Source of the DNA: Bdellovibrionales bacterium
GTDB taxonomy: Bacteria; Bdellovibrionota; UBA1018
Reading direction: 5' to 3'
Length of the DNA stretch: 64,000 bases
Assembly: GCA_947380295.1 (NCBI GenBank)
Contig: CANCQK010000005.1
Location: forward strand, 99,294 to 163,293
The notes under the pieces are model-generated. The model searched no databases and was not told the origin of the DNA. It saw only the letters and a list, made by a program, of their open reading frames with translations. Shown piece after piece: positions 35,514 through 44,691 of the stretch. Every line of letters begins with the position of its first letter. Within the stretch, counting starts at the first letter, position 1. A program made the position numbers and the translations under genes.

Positions 35514-35754
35514 CCTAATCTTTACCCGGCCTTCTCGAGGCCGGAATATGTTTATCAACATGATCAGCCGAGTTTGCGGAGTACTCACTTTTGAGCCTTG
35601 GCTCTACCTCCCGGTAGACCGATCCGCTTGAGCTGATTTATTTTCAATATTTAATTTTTTTATTCTTTCTGTCGCGGTCCGACCTGGCCAAGGTCCGATC
35701 CGGCAGTCCATGGGCACCGTAGACGTCTTCAATTCCTGGTCGGTTTAGCCCATG
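35514..35754 (-). ncRNA. Candidate structured RNA between small ORF and terminator
   Basis: Four stem-loop units lie in line before the terminator. (1) 35709-35754: CATGGGC pairs with GCCCATG, with an inner ACCG/CGGT, starting right at the small-ORF stop. (2) about 35670-35705: GACCT-TGGCC-AGGTC. (3) 35563-35637: ATCAGC pairs with GCTGAT and, inside it, GCGGA with TCCGC, enclosing TCTACC/GGTAGA and smaller stems, a junction like a riboswitch or ribozyme core. (4) 35526-35544: CCGGCC/GGCCGG. It lacks the conserved sequences of tmRNA, RNase P RNA, SRP RNA, 6S or the common riboswitches I know. Another ORF of 35 codons (from about 35711) overlaps it but has no ribosome site. Confidence 0.5.
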
Positions 35755-35865
35755 CTAGATAGAACGTGGGGGGCCCGTCTCGTGCGCTTGCTCCATGGAA
35801 CTCCACTGGTTTGGCGCACAGTCCTTCGGCGCCAATCTGTTGATCATTCGTTTTTTTAGTAGCAT
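35755..35865 (-). CDS. 36-residue small ORF leading the structured transcript
   Basis: ATG 35865 is preceded by AGGAGG with 7-base spacing, among the best ribosome binding sites in the window. The ORF runs 36 codons to TAG, beginning MLLKKRMINRLAPKDC and ending HETGPPRSI. It is basic at the start and has a single Cys and Trp. I recognise no family. Its stop touches the first stem of the downstream RNA, so it may be a leader peptide controlling folding, or a small protein with a long structured 3' UTR. A GAAATAAT -10-like box about 20 bases upstream of the ribosome site could drive it. Confidence 0.5.
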   Translation of the reverse strand: MLLKKRMINRLAPKDCAPNQWSSMEQAHETGPPRSI

Positions 35866-36121
35866 TCAAGTTCCTCCTGATGATTTGAGATTATTTCAAA
35901 GAAGTTTTATCCACAATTGTGTCTGCAGTGACGAGTCTGAACGGTTTTATTTAAAGCCCTGAATTAATTTGAGAAAGGACACGAAAAAATTCGAAAAAAT
36001 AAAAAAATTAGAAAAAAATCGATCCGAACCGGTAGGGGATTAGCCATTTTTTATAAAAACATGGGGCGGGTGAATTTTGACACACCTAGTGCTGAGGAGC
36101 GAATCGGGCGAAAATTTAAGA
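35866..36121. other. AT-rich divergent promoter region
   Basis: Holds the ribosome site and probable promoter of the minus-strand small ORF on the left (TTGTGG and GAAATAAT boxes, minus strand, around 35890-35920) and A/T-rich DNA before the AlkB-like gene. No other gene is visible. Confidence 0.35.
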
Positions 36122-37159
36122 ATGAAACGCTTAAAGTATTTGATGGCATTCACGATTCCCCTCTCGGTGGCCCTCTCCATAGGGAGGAACGATGGGAGTA
36201 CTTTTCTAGCTATGGCTTATGGATTTGTATTTCTCCCTCTAGTTGAAGTGTTCCTTCCGGTTGCAGCGCAGAATCTTTCACCTGAGCTAGAGGGAAAACT
36301 CAATCATGATCGTTATTTTGATTGGCTCCTCTGGGCAATGGTGCCGGTTCAGTATGGTTTACTTTTTTATTTTTGTTCGAGATTCACCTCTGAGGAGGTG
36401 AATCCACTCGGAAAAATTGGCCTAGTATCGGCTTTTGGGATTTCATGTGGGGTGATCGGCATTAATGTAGCGCATGAGCTTGGGCATCGGAAATCCAGCT
36501 TCGAGCGATTTTTGGCAAGAGCGTTGCTGGCTTCCTCACTGAATTGGCAGTTTTATATTGAACACAACCGAGGTCATCACCGGGATGTCGGAACACCCGG
36601 GGATACAGAAACTTCAATGCTCAATGAAACTGTTTATGCGTTTTGGATACGAGCAATTCGAGACAACTTGACTTCCGCATTCAGAAGAGATCCAAAAGAG
36701 ATGATCCTGGGCCTGGGAATCGAGACCGCATTGGCGGGAACAATTTATTTTGTTTTTGGCTCCTCAGCTCTCTTAGGCTTCATTTCTAGTGCATTGTTTG
36801 GAGTTTTGCTTCTTCAGTCGGTCAACTACATCGAACATTATGGTCTGACTCGCAAAAAAATTGGTCCTAACTCCTACGAACCGATTATGCCCCATCACTC
36901 TTGGAACTCAAGCCATCCATTATCTAGAATATTTCTATTTGAACTCTCTCGACATTCGGATCATCATGCTCACGTCACCCGGAAATACCCTGTGCTTAGG
37001 CACCTGGAGGAAAGTCCTCAGATGCCTGCAGGTTACCCAGCTATGATCTTACTTGCGATGGTTCCTCCGGTCTGGTTCAAGGTGATGAACCCCAGAGTTG
37101 TCGAAAGTATGCGTCGTTTTGGTGATTTCTATCCTCGTTCACTGAAGCGTATTGCATGA
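36122..37159 (+). CDS. AlkB-like membrane di-iron hydroxylase (alkane 1-monooxygenase family)
   Basis: 345 residues, six or so membrane helices. The three His clusters that bind two irons are complete: HELGHRKS, EHNRGHHRDV and HSDHHAH, plus NYIEHYGL, the extra AlkB signature. The family oxidises the terminal carbon of alkanes or fatty chains with O2 and electrons from rubredoxin; no rubredoxin is next to it. In a non-hydrocarbon organism it may modify a lipid. ATG 36122 is chosen; an in-frame TTG at 36077 with GGGGCGGG upstream is an alternative that adds 15 residues. Confidence 0.85.
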   Translation: MKRLKYLMAFTIPLSVALSIGRNDGSTFLAMAYGFVFLPLVEVFLPVAAQNLSPELEGKLNHDRYFDWLLWAMVPVQYGLLFYFCSRFTSEEVNPLGKIGLVSAFGISCGVIGINVAHELGHRKSSFERFLARALLASSLNWQFYIEHNRGHHRDVGTPGDTETSMLNETVYAFWIRAIRDNLTSAFRRDPKEMILGLGIETALAGTIYFVFGSSALLGFISSALFGVLLLQSVNYIEHYGLTRKKIGPNSYEPIMPHHSWNSSHPLSRIFLFELSRHSDHHAHVTRKYPVLRHLEESPQMPAGYPAMILLAMVPPVWFKVMNPRVVESMRRFGDFYPRSLKRIA

Positions 37160-37216
37160 CCTCATAGGTTAATTTTTAATGAATCTCTATAATTCTAATT
37201 CGGCGCCTCGAAACCG

Positions 37217-40126
37217 CTAATTCTTTCGCTTGGCTTGAGTTCGCTTTCTTGCAGGCGGCTTTATGCCTTTCTTTTGAGTTTTCTTTGCCCGTGGGTTTTG
37301 AATGGCCGCTTGTGCAGCCGCGAGTTTTGCAATCGGCACCCGGTAGGGTGAGCAGCTGACATAATCGAGTCCAATGGAGTGGCAGAAGATGACAGACTGA
37401 GGTTCTCCACCATGTTCTCCACAGATGCCAACTTTTAGGTCGGGACGAGAGGTTCTCCCTTCGTTAATCGAGAGCTTCATCAGGCGTCCGACTCCGAGTG
37501 GGTCCAGTGTGGCAAATGGGTCTTTCTCATAGATTTTGGCATTAATATAATCTCCTAGGAATGACGCTGAGTCGTCGCGAGATAGGCCAAAAGTCGTTTG
37601 AGTGAGATCGTTTGTGCCAAAGCTGAAAAAGCTCGCATGTTTTGCAATCTCAGCCGAGGTCAGTGCCGCCCGAGGTATTTCAATCATGGTTCCAATCAGG
37701 TATTGAAGCTTTTTAATACCCTGTTTTTTGAAGTCCTCTCTGAAGCTGTCCAGGATCTCTTCAATTTCCTCGATGCAATACTCGCGAATGAATTTGAGTT
37801 CTCTCCAGTCCCCAACTAGAGGGATCATGATTTCAGGCACAATACTGAAGCCTTCGTCCCTGACGAGTTCGCAGGCAGCTTCCAGAATTGCTCGGACTTG
37901 AGTCCTATAGATTTCTGGATAGCTCACGCCCAGGCGACAGCCGCGATGGCCAAGCATGGGGTTAAATTCGTGCAGAGACTCGGCCTTGCGCTTGAGTCGA
38001 TCCAAGGTGACACCGATTTTCTGGGCTAGAATCTGAAGTTCGGCATCTTGGTGGGGAATGAACTCGTGAAGGGGCGGGTCTAATAGTCGGATGGTAACTG
38101 GCATTCCCTTCATTTCTCGGAAAATCTCTTTGAAATCCCCTTTTTGCATAGGAAGAATTTGGTCGAGTGCCTGCCTCCGGCCCTCAGAGGTATCGGCCAG
38201 AATCATCATTCTGACCGCATCAATTCGGGACGGATCGAAAAACATATGTTCGGTTCGGCAGAGTCCGATTCCTTCCGCACCGAATCCTCGGGCTACGCGG
38301 GTGTCTTGCGGGGTGTCCGCGTTGGTGCGGACTCGGAGTTGCCGTACTTCGTCTACCCATTTCATGAGTTCGACAAAGTTCTGATTGAGTGCGGGCGAAA
38401 CCGTGGGTACTTGGCCTAAGATGACCTCTCCACTGCTTCCGTCGAGAGTAATGAGATCTCCCTCTTGGATCGAGTGAGGCCCAGCGGTGAACTCACGCCG
38501 TTCTTCGCTGACTTTGATCGAGCTGCATCCGGAGACGCAGGATTTGCCCATTCCACGAGCGACTACGGCAGCGTGCGAAGTCATTCCTCCGCGCGCAGTG
38601 AGAATGCCCTGTGCTACAGACATGCCGTGAATATCCTCCGGAGAGGTTTCAAGCCGGACGAGGATGACTTTTTTCCCCATCGCTGCCCATTGTTCAGCAG
38701 TGTTGGGGTCAAAAACGGCAAAACCGGAGGCTGCACCAGGCGAAGCTGGGAGGCCCTTGGCGATGACATTTTTTTTGGCTTCAGGATCAAGTCCAGGGTG
38801 GAGGAGTTGGTCTAGTTGCTCGGGGCGAATTCTTAAAATTGCTTCCTCTTTGGAAATGAGTCTTTCTTTGACCATGTCGACCGCGATGCGAAGCGATGCA
38901 GCAGCAGTCCGCTTTCCGCTTCGGGTCTGCAACATATAAAGCTTGCCGCGTTCGATTGTGAACTCAATATCTTGCATGTCTCGGTAGTGTTTTTCGAGCT
39001 TTTGGTAGACTTTGACTAAATCGCGGTAAGCCCTAGGCATGGCTTCTTCTAGGGTTTGAAGCTTTTCGGTCGATGCATGCCGAGAGGAACTATTAATTGG
39101 CTGAGGGGTGCGGGTGCCCGCTACCACGTCTTCTCCCTGAGCATTCATTAAGAATTCACCGAAGAATTTTCGCTCACCCGTAGATGGATCGCGAGTAAAA
39201 GCCACGCCAGTGGCGCAGTCATTGCCCATGTTGCCAAAGACCATGGACTGAATGTTGACTGCAGTTCCCCAGTGGTCTGGAATGTCATTCAGTTTTCTGT
39301 AGGTGACTGCCCGAGTGTTCATCCAAGATCCAAACACAGCCCCGATCGCTCCCCAGAGTTGCTCCCATGGGTCTTCCGGAAATTGTTTGCCCTCAGCTCG
39401 AACGATGTGCTTGAATCGCTTCACGAGAAGTTTGAGGTCTTCGCCAGTCAGGTCAGTATCGAGATCGATTCCTCGCTCACTTTTGAGTTCCTCGAGTGCT
39501 GCCTCGAAGTGATGAGAGTGAACGTCCAGAACCACGTCCGAGTACATTGAGATAAACCGGCGGTAACTGTCATAACTGAATCGGACATCGCCGGATTCCT
39601 GGCAAAGTCCCTCAACGGTCTCATCGTTTAATCCTAGATTGAGTACCGTGTCCATCATTCCAGGCATTGAGGCCCGGGCTCCTGATCGAACCGAAACGAG
39701 CAAGGGGCTCTTCTTGTGTCCAAAACGTCGACCCATGAGCTTTTCCATGCGGGTGAGAGCTTTTTTGACTTGGGTCTCGAGTTGTTTTGGGTAGGCGCGT
39801 TGGTTTTGGTAGAAGAAAGTACAGACTTCGGTGGAGAGTGTGAACCCCGGAGGGACTGGGAGTCCCAGTTGGGTCATGCCGTGAAGGTTAGCGCCCTTTC
39901 CTCCGAGAAGATCTTTTTGTTTTTCATTGCCTTCCGCTTTGCCTCCTCCGAAGGAGTAGACGAATTGCTCGCGTCCGGAAAATCCGGACGCGAGGCTAAA
40001 CTTAGGCTTGATTCCAGTTCCCGAATTTTTCGCTAATGTACTCGACGAGCCTTTCTGCAGGGATCTTTTCTTGGGCCATGGTGTCTCTGTGCCGGATGGT
40101 GACGGTGTGTTGGGTAAGAGTGTCAT
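37217..40126 (-). CDS. ppdK: Pyruvate phosphate dikinase
   Basis: The core enzyme begins at [13 protein letters not shown] and is complete: N-terminal ATP-grasp, central phosphohistidine domain ([18 protein letters not shown], catalytic His), and C-terminal PEP/pyruvate TIM barrel ([17 protein letters not shown]). It interconverts pyruvate + ATP + Pi and PEP + AMP + PPi. The start is unclear: ATG 40126 or TTG 40132 (GGAG 6 bases upstream) give about 55 extra residues that overlap the end of the glycyl-tRNA synthetase gene in another frame, and no standard start codon occurs between the glyS stop and the core. It may be translated by coupling from glyS. Confidence 0.93.
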   Translation of the reverse strand: MTLLPNTPSPSGTETPWPKKRSLQKGSSSTLAKNSGTGIKPKFSLASGFSGREQFVYSFGGGKAEGNEKQKDLLGGKGANLHGMTQLGLPVPPGFTLSTEVCTFFYQNQRAYPKQLETQVKKALTRMEKLMGRRFGHKKSPLLVSVRSGARASMPGMMDTVLNLGLNDETVEGLCQESGDVRFSYDSYRRFISMYSDVVLDVHSHHFEAALEELKSERGIDLDTDLTGEDLKLLVKRFKHIVRAEGKQFPEDPWEQLWGAIGAVFGSWMNTRAVTYRKLNDIPDHWGTAVNIQSMVFGNMGNDCATGVAFTRDPSTGERKFFGEFLMNAQGEDVVAGTRTPQPINSSSRHASTEKLQTLEEAMPRAYRDLVKVYQKLEKHYRDMQDIEFTIERGKLYMLQTRSGKRTAAASLRIAVDMVKERLISKEEAILRIRPEQLDQLLHPGLDPEAKKNVIAKGLPASPGAASGFAVFDPNTAEQWAAMGKKVILVRLETSPEDIHGMSVAQGILTARGGMTSHAAVVARGMGKSCVSGCSSIKVSEERREFTAGPHSIQEGDLITLDGSSGEVILGQVPTVSPALNQNFVELMKWVDEVRQLRVRTNADTPQDTRVARGFGAEGIGLCRTEHMFFDPSRIDAVRMMILADTSEGRRQALDQILPMQKGDFKEIFREMKGMPVTIRLLDPPLHEFIPHQDAELQILAQKIGVTLDRLKRKAESLHEFNPMLGHRGCRLGVSYPEIYRTQVRAILEAACELVRDEGFSIVPEIMIPLVGDWRELKFIREYCIEEIEEILDSFREDFKKQGIKKLQYLIGTMIEIPRAALTSAEIAKHASFFSFGTNDLTQTTFGLSRDDSASFLGDYINAKIYEKDPFATLDPLGVGRLMKLSINEGRTSRPDLKVGICGEHGGEPQSVIFCHSIGLDYVSCSPYRVPIAKLAAAQAAIQNPRAKKTQKKGIKPPARKRTQAKRKN
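39968..39994. promoter_or_regulatory. Perfect 12-bp hairpin at glyQS/ppdK junction
   Basis: CTCGCGTCCGGA (39968-39979) is exactly complementary to 39983-39994, with a 3-base loop. It lies just past the glyS stop, inside the 5' end of ppdK. A very stable mRNA hairpin here could control ppdK translation, stop ribosomes or act as a processing site. Confidence 0.6.
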
Positions 40127-41375
40127 AATCAATCGTAACTCCAAAAGGTGTACCGATTTCATCTTGGCGACGATATCGCTTGCCTATGGATCCCGTGTCA
40201 TCGGTAGTGGCTCGGAATCTCTTTCTCAGGTCATTGTAAACCTGATCGGAATATTGAACCAGTTCCGGTTTTTTCATCAAGGGAAATACTGCAGCCTTGT
40301 ACGGGGCAAGGTTGGGGTGGAGAGATAACCAAGTTCGGTCGCCGTCAAAGCGGTATGCGTCAGCAAGCGCTACCAGCAAGGTTCGATCGCAACCCGCTGA
40401 AGTTTCAACGATGTACGGAAGGTATCTTTCCTTTGATTCTTCATCGTAATATTCGAGTTTCTTGCCACTGAATTTTTGGTGACGCCCCAAGTCAAAATCA
40501 CTTCGATTGTGAACTCCTTCGAGCTCTTGCCACCCGAATGGGAATTCATATTCGATGTCGAAGGCGGCTTTGGCGTAGTGCGCTAATTCGCCAGGACCAT
40601 GCTCATGGAATCTGAGCTTTTCTTTTCGGATTCCATTATTGAGATGCCATTGAATTCGGGCTTCTTTCCATTTGTCGAACCATTCCATGTCAGTGCCGGG
40701 TCTGACGAAAAACTGCATTTCCATCTGTTCAAATTCACGGGTTCTGAAAATGAAATTGCCAGGGGTGATTTCATTTCTAAATGCCTTCCCGATTTGAGCA
40801 ATGCCGAAAGGAACCTTTTGGCGGCTGGATTGGGCAACATTATGGAAATTGACATAGATCCCTTGGGCGGTCTCAGGTCTCAGGTAGACGACTGATGCTG
40901 AGTCTTCGAGCGGACCCATGTGGGTTTTGAACATGAGATTGAACTGGCGAGGTTCGGTGAGTTCGCCGCCACACTCAGGGCACTTCTTTTGGGCTAGCAC
41001 TTCGGGCTCTAGCTTATCGGCGCGGAACCGGGACTTACACTTTTTGCAGTCGACCAATGGGTCGACGAATCCAGCAACGTGCCCCGATGCTTCCCAGACT
41101 TTTGGGTGCATCAAAATAGCTGCGTCCAGACCCTCGACGTCTTCTCGGTCGGTCATCGCTTTCCACCAGAGCTCCTTAACGTTCCTTTTGAGCTCAATCC
41201 CGAGAGGGCCGTAGTCCCAACAGGCGTTAATGCCGCCATAGATTTCACTAGAAGGGAATACAAAACCCCGTCGTTTGCAGAGGGAGACTAAGTCTGCCAT
41301 ATCCTTGAGGTTTTGAACCTGAGCAGGAGCGGTTGTAGGGGATTGAACTTCATTGGTTTCGGATGAGCTTTTCAT
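40002..41375 (-). CDS. glyQS: Glycyl-tRNA synthetase, single-chain alpha2 type
   Basis: 457 residues of the class II homodimeric GlyRS. Motif 1 region near [42 protein letters not shown] is motif 2; the C-terminal motif 3 Arg is in [12 protein letters not shown]; a C-terminal anticodon-binding domain follows. Charges tRNA-Gly. This one-chain form differs from the alpha2-beta2 GlyQ/GlyS of many Gram-negatives and is used by some deep branches. The downstream ppdK may overlap its 3' end. Confidence 0.95.
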   Translation of the reverse strand: MKSSSETNEVQSPTTAPAQVQNLKDMADLVSLCKRRGFVFPSSEIYGGINACWDYGPLGIELKRNVKELWWKAMTDREDVEGLDAAILMHPKVWEASGHVAGFVDPLVDCKKCKSRFRADKLEPEVLAQKKCPECGGELTEPRQFNLMFKTHMGPLEDSASVVYLRPETAQGIYVNFHNVAQSSRQKVPFGIAQIGKAFRNEITPGNFIFRTREFEQMEMQFFVRPGTDMEWFDKWKEARIQWHLNNGIRKEKLRFHEHGPGELAHYAKAAFDIEYEFPFGWQELEGVHNRSDFDLGRHQKFSGKKLEYYDEESKERYLPYIVETSAGCDRTLLVALADAYRFDGDRTWLSLHPNLAPYKAAVFPLMKKPELVQYSDQVYNDLRKRFRATTDDTGSIGKRYRRQDEIGTPFGVTIDYDTLTQHTVTIRHRDTMAQEKIPAERLVEYISEKFGNWNQA

Positions 41376-41459
41376 GGGTTTGGCTTACCAGAGCCGATCA
41401 ATAAATGCAGCTAAATTTGAGCCTTGCTGGAGTGATTTAGGGTGGTAAGAGACCTTCGG

Positions 41460-43187
41460 TCAGGTGACTGAAATAGGTAACTCATGAAACTTTGCATAAA
41501 CTCCGTTGAGAGCGATCAGATCAGCGTGGGTGCCTCGCTCAACCACCTCTCCGTCGCGAAGGACTAAAATCAGGTCAGCGTTTCGGATGGTGCTCAAACG
41601 GTGAGCGATCATTAAGGTCGTTCGGTCACGCATTAACTCGTCTAGTGCACTTTGGACGGCTCGTTCAGATTGCGAGTCAAGGCTCGAAGTTGCTTCGTCA
41701 AGAATGAGAATTGGAGCTTGTCGCAGGAATGCTCGAGCAATGGAAAGCCGCTGCCTTTCTCCTCCTGAGAGTTTTTGTCCTCGATCACCAATATTGGTCT
41801 TGAACCCGTCTGGCAAGGCTTGGATAAATTCCAATGCGTGGGCTTTTCTTGCAGCATCTAAAATCTCATTATGGGAGGCCGAGAGTCGTCCGCACCGGAT
41901 GTTTTCTTCAATCGTGTCGTTGAATAAGAAAATATCCTGACTTACTACCGCAATCATTCTGCGAAGATCATCGAGATTGAGGTTGCGAATGTCTTGGTTA
42001 TCGATCTTAATGGCGCCTGATGTGACGTCGAAAATCCGCGGTAATAAGCTGACTAGAGAGCTCTTTCCTGCGCCACTTGGGCCGACCAGAGCGACTGCAT
42101 GGCCTCGAGGGATTTCGAAGCTCACATTTTTAATTACAGATCGTTGAGGCGCGTCGGGGTAGTAGAACGAAATATTTTCAACGCTGAGGCCGCTCTTGAC
42201 TTGGTTGGCTCTTAATGGATTTGAAGGTTGATGTAAATTCGATTTCCAGTCAAAAAGCTCAAAGATTCGATCGCATGCAGCAGCGGCCTGACTGAGTTTG
42301 ATATTCACGTCGTTGAGCATTCTCACTGGATTCATCATCATTGCAAAAACCGTAAAAAATGCAAAAAGATCCCCAGGCGTCATTTTTCCGCTCATCACTT
42401 GCAGACCCCCGAAGTAAATTACGGGTGCGAGTGCCACGGCACTTAGAAGTTCAACCAATGGGTGAGCAGCCTCTTCAATGAGTGAGGTCTTGATGAGGAG
42501 CTCACTAAAATGTTCTGTTTCCGTCCTAAACCGTTTGTAGACGTATTTTTCGAGGCGGAAGGTTTTAATGATTCTTACACCTGAGTAACTCTCTTGAAGT
42601 GCAGAAATGATTCGAGCGTTGACTAGCGTGATCTTTGATAAATAGCTTTTTAAACGTTTTGATGTAATGGAAAATACCCATGCAAGGGCCGGGATAATTA
42701 GAAAAGTAATTACAGTCAATCTCCAGTTCAGGTAGAGAGCGTATCCCAACAGGAAGAGGAGAGTGATTGGCTCCCGGATGATCACATTGATACAGGAAAG
42801 TCCTGAGTCGATGTACTGGGGATCGCTGCTCGTTCGCGAGATCAATGTGCCTGTACTGTGAGAGGAAAAGTAATCTGCAGAAAGTCCCATGAGATGGTGA
42901 AAAATTTGATTTTTCAGTTTCTGATTCACTCGGATAATTACGATCCTGAGTAAGAAATAATGAGCAAATCGGACCACAAAATTGACCAAATAAAGCCCGA
43001 TGAGTGCAAAGGGAAACAGGATGAGCTTGGTCATGTCTTTCTGCACTAAAATGTGGTCAAGGAGGTATCTGACTACAGGAGCGGGCCCGAGCCGAATCGC
43101 TGAAAGCGGGATAGCGAGTAAAGCGCTCGCTAAGATGAGGCTCAGGTGAGGACGGACGTATGGTAAAAGTCTTTTCAAGGATTTCAT
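41460..43187 (-). CDS. MsbA-like lipid A/lipid flippase ABC exporter
   Basis: 575 residues: six membrane helices (about 20-300) then an ATPase domain with Walker A GPSGAGKSSLVSLL, signature LSGGERQRLSIARA and Walker B ILILDEATSSLD, followed by the H-loop AHRLST. Half-transporter of the MsbA type, flipping lipid A core or other lipids across the inner membrane. It is divergent from gmhB (92 bp), pairing two LPS genes. Substrate assignment is inference; drug exporters look similar. Confidence 0.87.
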   Translation of the reverse strand: MKSLKRLLPYVRPHLSLILASALLAIPLSAIRLGPAPVVRYLLDHILVQKDMTKLILFPFALIGLYLVNFVVRFAHYFLLRIVIIRVNQKLKNQIFHHLMGLSADYFSSHSTGTLISRTSSDPQYIDSGLSCINVIIREPITLLFLLGYALYLNWRLTVITFLIIPALAWVFSITSKRLKSYLSKITLVNARIISALQESYSGVRIIKTFRLEKYVYKRFRTETEHFSELLIKTSLIEEAAHPLVELLSAVALAPVIYFGGLQVMSGKMTPGDLFAFFTVFAMMMNPVRMLNDVNIKLSQAAAACDRIFELFDWKSNLHQPSNPLRANQVKSGLSVENISFYYPDAPQRSVIKNVSFEIPRGHAVALVGPSGAGKSSLVSLLPRIFDVTSGAIKIDNQDIRNLNLDDLRRMIAVVSQDIFLFNDTIEENIRCGRLSASHNEILDAARKAHALEFIQALPDGFKTNIGDRGQKLSGGERQRLSIARAFLRQAPILILDEATSSLDSQSERAVQSALDELMRDRTTLMIAHRLSTIRNADLILVLRDGEVVERGTHADLIALNGVYAKFHELPISVT

Positions 43188-43279
43188 GGCTAAATGAGTT
43201 GAAATTATGACACAAACTCGTCTTCGTCGACAAGAAATCCTTTGGAGCCTACTTGGAACTTCCGGTAAGACAGTGGACT

Positions 43280-43825
43280 ATGACCAAAAAAGCGGTTTTC
43301 CTCGATCGAGATGGGACCCTGAACGATGATCCCGGCTATTTGAGCCGACCTGAGCAAATGGTCCTACTTCCTGGAGTGGGTGAAGGACTGCGATTGTTGA
43401 AAGATGCTGGGTACTTTCTTGTTGTAGTTTCCAACCAGTCCGGCGTGGGTCGGGGTCTGATTCCCGAAGGCGCACTTCCTAAAATTCATCAGAGACTTCA
43501 GGATCTCTTGGCTCCATTTGGCACTCGAATTGATCATTTTGAACTTTGCTTTCATCGGCCTGAGCAAGAGTGTGATTGTCGAAAACCAAAGCCTAAGCTC
43601 ATCTTAGATGCTGCCCGACATTTCGATATCGCTCTCTCTCAGTCTTATATGGTGGGCGATAAGATTTCGGATATCGAAGCTGGAAAAAATGCGGGCTGTA
43701 AGGGCAGCCTCTTGGTTCGCACGGGTGAAGGTCGAAATACCGAAAAAAAGGGGACTGGCACTTTGGTCCCCCTTTATGTTGGGGAATCCCTCACGGCTGT
43801 TGCTCGCTGGATCACGGGAGCTTAA
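43280..43825 (+). CDS. gmhB: D-glycero-D-manno-heptose 1,7-bisphosphate 7-phosphatase
   Basis: 181 residues, HAD superfamily. Nucleophile motif FLDRDGTLN, SNQSGVGRG (motif II), the zinc loop CFHRPEQECDCRKPKP and VGDKISDIEAG (motif IV) are all present, which separates it from HisB. Makes the ADP-heptose precursor of LPS core. ATG 43280 gives the normal start; no clear ribosome site. Near its C-terminus a REP-like hairpin (43747-43775) has inserted in frame, encoding KKGTGTLVPL. It converges on recO with a 4-bp stop overlap. Confidence 0.92.
   Translation: MTKKAVFLDRDGTLNDDPGYLSRPEQMVLLPGVGEGLRLLKDAGYFLVVVSNQSGVGRGLIPEGALPKIHQRLQDLLAPFGTRIDHFELCFHRPEQECDCRKPKPKLILDAARHFDIALSQSYMVGDKISDIEAGKNAGCKGSLLVRTGEGRNTEKKGTGTLVPLYVGESLTAVARWITGA
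43747..43775. repeat. REP-like hairpin within gmhB
   Basis: AAAGGGGAC and GTCCCCCTTT flank TGGCACTTTG: GGGGAC (43750-43755) pairs with GTCCCC (43766-43771). Resembles the GGGGAC-headed REP sequences of the 14-19 kb patch but with a different loop, and stays in frame with gmhB. Confidence 0.5.
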
Positions 43826-44691
43826 AGACAGTCTGTCGCTTTGGTTAAACCCGAGTCCAGGCCGAGAAACCGTAGGCTGTTCATGGGCTTTTGGTCAAAC
43901 CCTGGGATATGATAGATAAATAGGCCTTCAATCCATCGAAAAAATCCAGTCTGTCGATCTCTAGCCTCTGCACTGTTGAGTGCAGGAGGTGGGCTCAGAA
44001 TAATTCTACGGATAGGGGTCACGAGACCTAGGCCAATTTCAAGGAGGGCTTGCTGGCTTACTTTGAAAAAAGACTGCGTAAAGCCTTGAGCGCGGCTCTC
44101 TTGTATTAATATTTTTGATTGGCTTCGGCAGCTGGGACAAATCCATCCTGCATCAGCAATCAGGCAGTTGATCTCAGATTGAGGATCAAGGGTTTCAAGA
44201 GCAATTTGACAGTGCAGGCAACTCCCGAGTTGAGGCTGGTTGCCGCTGAGCTGAAGCAGTTTCATCAGATAGCTATTTAAAAAGAAAACTTCGAATCCTT
44301 GGCAGGCTGTATTTTCGTTGAGTGCGTAAAGAGCATTGGCATGGAGTTGAAAAAACTCTGGACAGGGTTGGTTTTGGGGGCCGACTCGGAGCAAGAACTC
44401 AGTAAAAACACTTGCGAGTGAAAACTTTTCAAAGTTTTTTCTTAATTGATCAAATGATTGCCTGACCTGAGCTTCGGATAGAAATGCGAGTTCGTTATTA
44501 GGCTTAAACTGGAGAATCCAATCGCTTGCGATGAATAGATCTAACGCTCCGCCAAATCGCTTGGATTGGACCGCATTTTTAGCCATGGCAGTGATGATGC
44601 CGTGGTTCTGCGTGATCGCAGTGACGATTCGGTGACGCTCTGCAAACTGAATGGATTTAATAACGATGGCTAGGTCCTTCTGGGCCTCCAT
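43822..44691 (-). CDS. recO: DNA repair protein RecO
   Basis: 289 residues. N-terminal OB fold (AIVIKSIQFAERHRIVTAIT), helical middle, and a C-terminal zinc-finger segment with two Cys pairs (CLHCQ, CPSC). RecO with RecR loads RecA on gaps during recombinational repair. A little longer than the E. coli protein. Its start overlaps the CPBP-protease gene by 22 bp, so the two are in one operon; its stop overlaps that of the convergent gmhB. Confidence 0.9.
   Translation of the reverse strand: MEAQKDLAIVIKSIQFAERHRIVTAITQNHGIITAMAKNAVQSKRFGGALDLFIASDWILQFKPNNELAFLSEAQVRQSFDQLRKNFEKFSLASVFTEFLLRVGPQNQPCPEFFQLHANALYALNENTACQGFEVFFLNSYLMKLLQLSGNQPQLGSCLHCQIALETLDPQSEINCLIADAGWICPSCRSQSKILIQESRAQGFTQSFFKVSQQALLEIGLGLVTPIRRIILSPPPALNSAEARDRQTGFFRWIEGLFIYHIPGFDQKPMNSLRFLGLDSGLTKATDCL

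Noticed and set aside
35479..35865. tmRNA, RNase P RNA, SRP RNA, 6S RNA or cyclic-di-GMP riboswitch identity for the structured RNA
   Set aside because: I looked for the conserved motifs (T-arm GGTTCGAATCC, GAGGAAAGTCC, GGTCAGGTCCGGAAGGAAGC, GGGCAAACC) and found none on either strand.
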